The position numbers and the translations under genes are program-made. The notes under the pieces are model-generated. The model saw only the letters and a list, made by a program, of their open reading frames with translations, was not told where the DNA came from and did no database searches. Below, piece after piece: positions 6,182 through 11,371 of a stretch of 11,371 bases of DNA. Source of the DNA: UCB3 sp964415605 (GTDB lineage Bacteria; Chloroflexota; Anaerolineae; Epilineales; Epilineaceae); contig CAYQBA010000151.1 of the NCBI GenBank assembly GCA_964415605.1, positions 1 through 11,371 of the forward strand, given 5' to 3'. Numbering within the stretch: the stretch's first letter is position 1; the number at the start of each line of letters is the position of its first letter.

Positions 6182-6190
6182 TGGTACCAT
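6182..6190 (+). promoter_or_regulatory. Candidate extended -10 promoter (TGGTACCAT) of the znu operon
   Basis: TGGTACCAT fits the extended -10 form and closely resembles the site at 2963-2971. Transcription would start near 6197 and leave a leader of about 29 bases containing GGAG at 6214-6217, eight bases before ATG 6226. No clear -35 box is present. TGGTACCA is a perfect 8-bp palindrome, but no recognisable Zur or MntR operator was seen around it. Confidence 0.45.
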
Positions 6191-6225
6191 GTTGCGCCGC
6201 CCCCGCGAGCCCAGGAGACCCCGCC

Positions 6226-7299
6226 ATGCAGCGCCTCATCCCCGCCCTCCTCGCCGCCGGCACGCTCGGCCTGGCCAGCGCGGCGTGCGGGTCCACGGCG
6301 GCGCCGACCCCCGGCGTCCCCAATGGCGCGTCGCCGCCTGGCGCCGGCGCGCCGTCGCTCGCCGCTTCCGCCCCGTCGCCCGCCATCCCTGCCCTTCGCG
6401 TCGTGGCGACCACCGCGTTGGCCGGCGACGTCGTCCGCGTCGTCGGGGGCGACCGCGTCGCGCTCACCGTCCTCGTGCCGGCCGCCACCGACCCGCACGG
6501 CTTCGAGCCGGCGCCGCGCGACGCGGCGACCATCGCCGCGGCCGACGCCGTGGTCATGAACGGCCTCGGCATCGACGACTACCTCGTGCCGCTCGTCACC
6601 GAGGCCGGCGGCGCCGCGCGGGTGGTGGTGCTGTCGGACGCCATCACGCCGATCCAGCTGCCGGGCGAGGTCGGAGCCGACGGCGGCGGACATGCCGGGG
6701 ATGAGGAACCCGCCGAAGACAGCGGCCATGCCAAGGGCGGAGATCAACCCGGTGGCGACGCCGCCCCGGACCCCCACGTGTGGTGGGACCCCGCCAACGT
6801 CATCGCCTGGACCGACGCCGTGGAGCAGGCGCTGTCCGACCTCGACCCGGCCGGGGCCGGAGCGTACGCGGCCAACGCCGGCGCCTACCGCGACGAGCTG
6901 CGGACGCTCGACGCGTGGATCGAGGCCGAGGTCGCGACCATCCCCATGGACCGTCGCGTGCTGGTCACCGACCACCAGGTCATGGGCTACTTCGCCGCCC
7001 GCTACGGCCTGGCGCAGGTCGGCACCGTGGTCCCGGGCTACAGCACGCTGGCCGAGCCCTCCGCCGGCGAGGTCGCGGCGCTCGAGGACGCCATCCGCCG
7101 CCTGGCGGTCCCCGCCATCTTCGTCGGCCAGACGGTCAACCCCGGGCTGGCCGAACGCATCGCCGCCGACACCGGAACCCGCCTCGTCTTCATCCATGCC
7201 GAGTCGCTCGGCGCGCCGGATGGCCCGGCGGGCACGTACCTCGACATGATGCGCTTCAACGTGACCGCCATCGTCGACGCGCTCGCGGCCGCGCCGTGA
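6226..7299 (+). CDS. znuA: Zinc/manganese ABC transporter substrate-binding lipoprotein (ZnuA-like)
   Basis: This 357-residue cluster A-I solute-binding protein captures a divalent metal outside the membrane for the permease encoded two genes later. The signal peptide MQRLIPALLAAGTLGLASAAC ends in a lipobox-like SAAC (Cys21), with Ser instead of the usual aliphatic residue at -3. A low-complexity spacer follows, then the domain begins at LRVVATTALAGDVV. Likely metal ligands are H91 (DPHGFEP), H184 (DPHVWWDP) and H250 (VTDHQVMGYFA), with E326 (HAESLG) where Asp is more usual. His rather than Glu as third ligand favours zinc over manganese. An acidic loop at about 148-183 sits where zinc proteins carry a His-rich loop, but here it has few His and many Asp/Glu. 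The start is fixed by GGAG at 6214-6217 and the signal peptide. The stop overlaps the next gene's GTG. Confidence 0.9.
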   Translation: MQRLIPALLAAGTLGLASAACGSTAAPTPGVPNGASPPGAGAPSLAASAPSPAIPALRVVATTALAGDVVRVVGGDRVALTVLVPAATDPHGFEPAPRDAATIAAADAVVMNGLGIDDYLVPLVTEAGGAARVVVLSDAITPIQLPGEVGADGGGHAGDEEPAEDSGHAKGGDQPGGDAAPDPHVWWDPANVIAWTDAVEQALSDLDPAGAGAYAANAGAYRDELRTLDAWIEAEVATIPMDRRVLVTDHQVMGYFAARYGLAQVGTVVPGYSTLAEPSAGEVAALEDAIRRLAVPAIFVGQTVNPGLAERIAADTGTRLVFIHAESLGAPDGPAGTYLDMMRFNVTAIVDALAAAP

Positions 7300-8096
7300 C
7301 CCCTCCGCCCGTGCCGCCGCCGATCCTCACCGTCGAGCACGCCTCCGTGGCCTACGGCGACATCCCGGCGCTCGACGACGTCTCGTTCCAGGTGGCGCCC
7401 GGCGACCGGATCGCCGTCGTCGGGCCCAACGGCGCCGGCAAGAGCACGCTGTTCAAGGCCATCACCGGCATCCTGCCGCTGCAAGCCGGGACGATCCAGG
7501 TCCATGGGCACCGCGCCGGCGTCGACCACTGCGTGGCCTACGTCCCGCAGCGCGGCGACGTCGACTGGTCGTTCCCGCTCAGCGTGGCCGACGCCGTGAT
7601 GCACGGCCGCGTCGGGCGCATCGGCTGGCTGCGCCGGCCGTCGGCTGCCGATCGCGCCAGCGTGCGCGCGTGCCTGGCGGCGGTCCGGCTCGACGACCTG
7701 GCCGGCCGCCAGATCGGGGCGCTCTCGGGCGGCCAGCAGCAGCGCATGTTCATCGCCCGCGCGCTGGCGCAGGAGGCCGAGCTCGTGCTGATGGACGAGC
7801 CGCTGACGGGCCTCGACGCGCGCAGCCGGCAGGACGTGCTGGACGTCCTCGACATGCTCGACGCGCAGGGGATCGCGGTCATGGTGGCCACCCACGATCT
7901 GGCGCTCGCGGCGGACCTGTTCGAGCGGGTGCTCTTGCTCAACCGCCGCCTGATCGCATGGGGACCGCCGGGCGTGGTGCTCACCGAGGCGCACCTCCTG
8001 GCGGCTTACCGCGGGCACATCCGGCTGGTCGACACCGACGCCGGCCGCCTGGTGCTCGGCGACACCGGCCACGACGGCCACGATCCGCATGGTTGA
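7296..8096 (+). CDS. znuC: Metal ABC transporter ATP-binding protein (ZnuC-like)
   Basis: This 266-residue ATPase powers the metal importer from the cytoplasmic side. It has Walker A GPNGAGKST (43-51), a Q-loop at Q85 followed by the DWSFP typical of zinc/manganese transport ATPases, signature LSGGQQQR (143-150), Walker B LVLMDEP (D167, E168) and H-loop H200 (ATHDL). GTG 7296 overlaps the znuA stop by four bases (GTGA), so translation is probably coupled; no good ribosome site precedes it. GTG 7311 is an alternative start. The last residues, GHDGHDPHG, are rich in His and Asp and could bind metal. They lie partly in the 8-bp overlap with the permease gene. Confidence 0.93.
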   Translation: MTPPPVPPPILTVEHASVAYGDIPALDDVSFQVAPGDRIAVVGPNGAGKSTLFKAITGILPLQAGTIQVHGHRAGVDHCVAYVPQRGDVDWSFPLSVADAVMHGRVGRIGWLRRPSAADRASVRACLAAVRLDDLAGRQIGALSGGQQQRMFIARALAQEAELVLMDEPLTGLDARSRQDVLDVLDMLDAQGIAVMVATHDLALAADLFERVLLLNRRLIAWGPPGVVLTEAHLLAAYRGHIRLVDTDAGRLVLGDTGHDGHDPHG

Positions 8097-8964
8097 GGGC
8101 CCGGTGTCGGAGCTGATCGAGCTGGCGGCGGCGCCGCTGCGCTACCCCTTTGTCGTGCGGGCGCTCGTCACGGCGTCGATCGTCGGCGTGGTATGTGCCA
8201 CCGTCGGGTCGTTCGTCGTGCTGCGCGGGATGGCGTTCCTCGGCGACGCCCTGGCGCACGCCATCCTGCCCGGGGTGGCCATCGGCTACGTGCTCGGGGG
8301 CGGGGGACGGGTGCCCCTGGTCGCGGGCGCGCTGGTCGCGGCGATCGTGGCGGCGCTCGGCATCGGGGTCATCGGCCGGCGCGGCGGGATCAAGGAGGAC
8401 ACGGCCATCGGGATCGTGTTCGCCGGCATGTTTGCGCTGGGCATCGCCTTGATCTCGAGCCAGCGGGGCTATGCGGTGGACCTGTCGCACATCCTGTTCG
8501 GCAACGTGCTGGGCGTGAGCCGCGCCGACCTGGCGCTGACGGCCGGGGCGGGCGTCGTCATCGTCGCGGTCGTGGCGCTCCTGTACAAGGAGCTCGTGCT
8601 GGTCACGTTCGACCCGGTGCAGGCCGCGACGCTGCGACTGCCGGTGGCAGGGCTGCAGACGCTGCTGCTGGTGTTGACGGCGGTCGCGATCGTCATCTCG
8701 CTGCAGACGGTGGGGGTGGGGCTGATGGTGGCGATGCTGGTGACGCCGGCGGCGACGGCGTTCCTGCTGACGCGCCGACTGCCGGCGATGATCGCCCTCG
8801 GCGCGGCCATCGGCGCGCTCAGCGCGGTCGGCGGGATCTACGTCTCGTACCACGCCGAGATCGCCTCGGGCGCGGCCATCGTGCTGGTGTGCACGGCGCT
8901 GTTCGGCGCGGCGTTCGTCGCGGCGCCCGGCCGGGGGTGGCTCTGGCGGAAGCGGGGCGGGTGA
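8089..8964 (+). CDS. znuB: Metal ABC transporter permease (ZnuB-like, ABC-3 family)
   Basis: This 291-residue inner-membrane permease of the ABC-3 family forms the metal channel as a dimer. About eight hydrophobic segments are visible. Family features include SFVVLRGMAFLGDALAHAILPGVAIGY near residues 42-68, a GGIKEDTAIGIVFAGMFALGI block, the middle LVTFDPVQAATLRLP segment before the last helices, and QTVGVGLMVAMLVTPAATA. ATG 8089 overlaps the ATPase stop by 8 bp. GTG 8104 is an alternative, preceded by GAGGG but too closely spaced. The C-terminus is short and basic (WLWRKRGG). Adjacency and overlap show one transcript with the two genes before it. Confidence 0.93.
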   Translation: MVEGPVSELIELAAAPLRYPFVVRALVTASIVGVVCATVGSFVVLRGMAFLGDALAHAILPGVAIGYVLGGGGRVPLVAGALVAAIVAALGIGVIGRRGGIKEDTAIGIVFAGMFALGIALISSQRGYAVDLSHILFGNVLGVSRADLALTAGAGVVIVAVVALLYKELVLVTFDPVQAATLRLPVAGLQTLLLVLTAVAIVISLQTVGVGLMVAMLVTPAATAFLLTRRLPAMIALGAAIGALSAVGGIYVSYHAEIASGAAIVLVCTALFGAAFVAAPGRGWLWRKRGG

Positions 8965-8969
8965 GGGCC

Positions 8970-8990
8970 GTGCGGGCTCGCTGCCCGTAC
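8970..8990. terminator. Hairpin between convergent genes, candidate bidirectional terminator
   Basis: GTGCGGGC (8970-8977) pairs with GCCCGTAC (8983-8990), eight pairs including one G-T, around a five-base loop TCGCT. It starts five bases after the znuB stop and is followed by CTTC but no long T-run. Its place between the operon and the convergent gene suits a terminator on both strands. A weaker stem, CGGCG/CGCCG, lies at 9065-9080. Nothing else is visible in this gap. Confidence 0.5.
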
Positions 8991-9091
8991 CTTCACGGGA
9001 GATCCGTGCTCGACGTCTCGCCGGGTCGTCGCCTCCGTCCCAACCCGCGACAAAGCACGTGCCTCGGCGCCGGTCCGCCGGGAAGGCGCAC

Positions 9092-11371
9092 TCAAGCCCC
9101 GCGCGCCCACGGCAGGTACACCGCCCCGCGCCCGCCCGGCCGCGCCAGCGTCGGCGTCGGCTCGACCGGTGCCGGGGTCGCCGAGGGCCGCGCCGTCGGT
9201 GCACGCGTGGGCGCCGCCGTCGGCTCGGGCGCGCCGTCCACACCGGTGTCGTCCCACCACAGGAAGAAGCCGTCGAAGAGCACGTAGAGCTGGAGGTCGT
9301 CGCCGGCGCGCAGGTCGAAGTCCGTGAACGCCAGCCGCCAGCGGCGGTCGAGGCCGATCAAGGCCGACGCCGCGCCGACCGGGTTGCGGTTGGTCGCCTG
9401 CGGGCGGGCGAAGCCGATGCCGACCAGCAGCCGCAGCGGCGGCCCCGTGCCGGACACGGCGTCGACCGGCGTGTCGGCGCGCCACTCGAAGGCCGGCACG
9501 GCCGCCTCGAAGCGCAGGTCGCCCACGGCCATCTGCACCCGATCGTCCACCTGGAGGCCGTCGGGGTACGCGTCGACCAGCGGCACCTCGAGGCGCGGCA
9601 GGCCCGAGCCGTCGAGCGTCGGGCGCACGATGTCGGTCTGCGGCGCCCCCGGCCGGCCGTCGCGCCCGATGGGCACCACCGTCACCGGCAGCCCGGCCGT
9701 GGCGCGGCCGATGGCGTTGGACGCCGTGACGCCCAGCCCGAGGAACGGCACGTCGAGCCACAGCAGCTCGGCGTCGAGCGACCCCGCGCGCGCGATGACG
9801 CTGCCGTAGCGCATCGGGCACGCCCCCGGGGCGCACGGCAGCGCGTAGCGCCCGCCGGCGTCGCCTCGGCCGGCGACGAAGCGCGACGGCTGGAGGTAGG
9901 CGGTGATGCCGAAGTAGTCGGGATCGGCGGAGTACACCCGCGCCCGCAGCGCCGCGCCGGGCGGCGCTGCGCCGCGCAAGGTCTGCTTGTCGGCGTCGAC
10001 CTCGACCGTCAGCGCCGGGACCGCGGCCTCGGCGGCGCGCCCACGCTCGGGCAGGAAGGCGAGGCGGTCGCCCGGCGCCAGCGTGGCCAGGGCGCCGCGG
10101 TCGGTGAGCAGCTCGGCCGCAAAGGTGCCCGCAGCGTCGGCGCGCGTGGTGGCCCAGGCCTTGCGCGCGCCGTCGGGCGTGCGCTGCTCGACCGTCAGCG
10201 CGCCCCAGCCGGGAACCGTGCCGGTGATGACGGCGCTGTAGAGGAGCACGTGCTGCCGCGGCACCCGCGCGCCGATGGTCCGCGCGACGCCAGCCCCCGC
10301 GTGGGTCAGCACGGCCGCGGTGCCGCCGTCGCCGACCGTCGCGCCCGCGAAGTCCGCCGCGAACCGCCCGCCGTCGTCGGCGCGGACGACGGCGGTGACC
10401 GGCGTGGCGGCCGCCGCGCCGGTGGGGTTCAGGGCGACGACGGTCCGGGCGCCGGCCGCCGCATGGCCCCACACCGACCGGGCGCCGGCGTCGACGGACG
10501 CCACGAGCTCCGGCAGCGGGGCCCGCAGCACCGTCCGGTCGCCGACGCGCATCACGACGGTCTCGCCCGGGCCGGGCTGGTAGATGCCGTTCTCGATGAC
10601 CCCGCCCGGCACCATCAGCACCGCGAAGAGGGCGCCGCCGAGCGCATAGGCGGGCGCCGAGCGGAACAACTCGGTGCCGATGTCGCTCTGCGTGGCCAGC
10701 ACGGGCGGGTCCGGGGGGGTCGACCGCAGGATGGCGTACGGCTCGGACGCGTGGATCAGCACCGCGGGCGGGGCGAACTGCATGATGGTGAAGTGGCCGT
10801 CTTGCCCCACCGCCACGGCCTCGCCCCACGTGCCACCTTGCAGGTCGAACCGGTCCGCCACGTCCAACGTGAACGCGCCGTCGGCGGCGGGCAGCACGGG
10901 GCCGAGAACCCCGGGCGTCAACGGCGGGTCGAACCACGCCTCGTCGCGGTGGAGCTGGACGAACACGGCGGCCGTCCCGGCTGGGGCGCGCCCGGCGATC
11001 ACGTCGCGGTCGGCATCGACGTCGACCGGCAGGTCGCGCGCCACGACGGTCGTGGTCTTGCCGTCCAGCGTCACCTCGAGGCGATCGCCGGGCCGCACGA
11101 GCACCTTCTGGTCGAGCGGGGCGTTCGGCGAGAGGTCGATCTGCCAGCGGCCGGCGACGGGGGCGCCGGGCGGCGTGACCACGGTCCGGACGCCGCCGGC
11201 CGCATCGCGCAGCCGGACGGTCGGCCGGGCCGTCGACGCGGTCTGGATGCCGACGAGGGAGTGGTGCAGCCACACCTCGACGCGCGGCTCGGCGGCCTGG
11301 GCCCGCGCGGGCGACGCGCCGCCGTCGTCGAGGACGGCCGAGGCGACGGCGGCAAGGGTCGCGAGGGCGGC
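9092..11371 (-). CDS. Large secreted repeat protein of unknown function with a YLPW tail (5' partial)
   Basis: The frame is open from the right edge to TGA 9092-9094, giving at least 759 residues. I do not recognise a named domain. The first residues (AALATLAAVASAVL, then ARAQAAEPRVEVW) look like the end of a signal peptide with AQA cleavage, so the true start lies outside the window; GTG 11275 would lose it. The rest is beta-rich with few Lys or Cys. Counting from GTG 11275, a block recurs about every 165-175 residues: PGDRLEVTL (62), PGETVVMRVGD (236), PGDRLAFLP (401) and VDDRVQMAVGD (577). Each is followed about 30 residues later by a G-x-A/G-P/A turn: GRAPAG (95), GHAAAG (270), GAAPPG (435), GTGPPL (609). 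Half-length echoes (GD at 315 and 658) suggest about 83-residue sandwiches. Residues about 680-715 form a Thr/Pro/Ala linker, ending in VYLPWARGA. It is probably a cell-surface scaffold or adhesin-like protein. Confidence 0.8.
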   Translation of the reverse strand, partial: AALATLAAVASAVLDDGGASPARAQAAEPRVEVWLHHSLVGIQTASTARPTVRLRDAAGGVRTVVTPPGAPVAGRWQIDLSPNAPLDQKVLVRPGDRLEVTLDGKTTTVVARDLPVDVDADRDVIAGRAPAGTAAVFVQLHRDEAWFDPPLTPGVLGPVLPAADGAFTLDVADRFDLQGGTWGEAVAVGQDGHFTIMQFAPPAVLIHASEPYAILRSTPPDPPVLATQSDIGTELFRSAPAYALGGALFAVLMVPGGVIENGIYQPGPGETVVMRVGDRTVLRAPLPELVASVDAGARSVWGHAAAGARTVVALNPTGAAAATPVTAVVRADDGGRFAADFAGATVGDGGTAAVLTHAGAGVARTIGARVPRQHVLLYSAVITGTVPGWGALTVEQRTPDGARKAWATTRADAAGTFAAELLTDRGALATLAPGDRLAFLPERGRAAEAAVPALTVEVDADKQTLRGAAPPGAALRARVYSADPDYFGITAYLQPSRFVAGRGDAGGRYALPCAPGACPMRYGSVIARAGSLDAELLWLDVPFLGLGVTASNAIGRATAGLPVTVVPIGRDGRPGAPQTDIVRPTLDGSGLPRLEVPLVDAYPDGLQVDDRVQMAVGDLRFEAAVPAFEWRADTPVDAVSGTGPPLRLLVGIGFARPQATNRNPVGAASALIGLDRRWRLAFTDFDLRAGDDLQLYVLFDGFFLWWDDTGVDGAPEPTAAPTRAPTARPSATPAPVEPTPTLARPGGRGAVYLPWARGA
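9107..9121 (-). other. C-terminal VYLPW tail motif
   Basis: Read on the minus strand, these codons encode VYLPW, followed by ARGA and the stop. The linker before it is rich in PTAAPTRAPT-like repeats. YLPW is identical to the tail of the protein ending at 1296, although the two proteins show no other similarity. Confidence 0.5.

Noticed and set aside
6182..6189. TGGTACCA palindrome as a Zur or MntR operator
   Set aside because: It is only 8 bp, resembles no known operator I can name, and is better explained as part of the extended -10 element.
5887..7197. Minus-strand open frame covering the palindrome and znuA
   Set aside because: It runs through the inverted repeat and is antisense to a clear metal-binding lipoprotein gene.
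8838..11273. 811-codon minus-strand frame overlapping the large secreted protein
   Set aside because: It is Arg-rich and low in complexity. The other frame has signal-peptide remains, repeated modules, a linker and the YLPW tail.
1..11371. CRISPR arrays, tRNA or rRNA genes, riboswitches, insertion sequences or phage genes
   Set aside because: No regularly spaced repeats, cloverleaf-like segments or transposase/integrase-like proteins were found on reading both strands.

Overview
The window is very GC-rich, clearly above 70% by eye, and carries eight genes plus one gene remnant. Three of its four exported proteins end in a Pro/Thr-rich linker followed by a short tail of the form hydrophobic-Tyr/Thr-Leu-Pro-Trp/Met. 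From memory, such tails (often 'YLPLV') are frequent in secreted proteins of Chloroflexota. Together with the high GC content, the lipoprotein-type metal-binding protein and the Uma2-type remnant, this suggests a high-GC Chloroflexota bacterium. That assignment is inference, because no phylogenetic marker is present.

Layout. 1-1296 (+): a secreted, cysteine-rich, concanavalin-A/polysaccharide-lyase-like protein, probably cut at its 5' end by the window edge, with tail IYLPW. 1350-2588 (-): a 12-helix MFS transporter. 2636-2971 (-): the C-terminal part of a Uma2-family (DUF820) nuclease, apparently a 5'-truncated remnant lying over the promoter region of the next gene. 3105-5375 (+): a secreted CotH-kinase-like protein with a lamin-tail domain and tail LTLPM. 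5480-5950 (+): a small SRPBCC (START-like) protein. 5951-6225: noncoding, with a perfect 26-bp inverted repeat and short direct repeats. 6226-8964 (+): a three-gene zinc/manganese ABC importer operon in the order substrate-binding protein, ATPase, permease, with overlapping stops and starts. 8965-9091: noncoding between convergent genes, with a hairpin. 9092-11371 (-): a large secreted protein of unknown function built from repeated beta-rich modules, 5'-truncated at the right edge, with tail VYLPW.

How the parts relate. The znuABC-type operon is the only clear multi-gene unit; it would bind a divalent metal outside the membrane and import it. The surface proteins look like cell-envelope components: one sugar-binding or lyase-like, one kinase-like, one a repeat scaffold. 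They do not form an operon, but they share the C-terminal tail, which I read as a possible sorting or anchoring signal. No RNA genes, CRISPR arrays, transposases or phage genes were seen.
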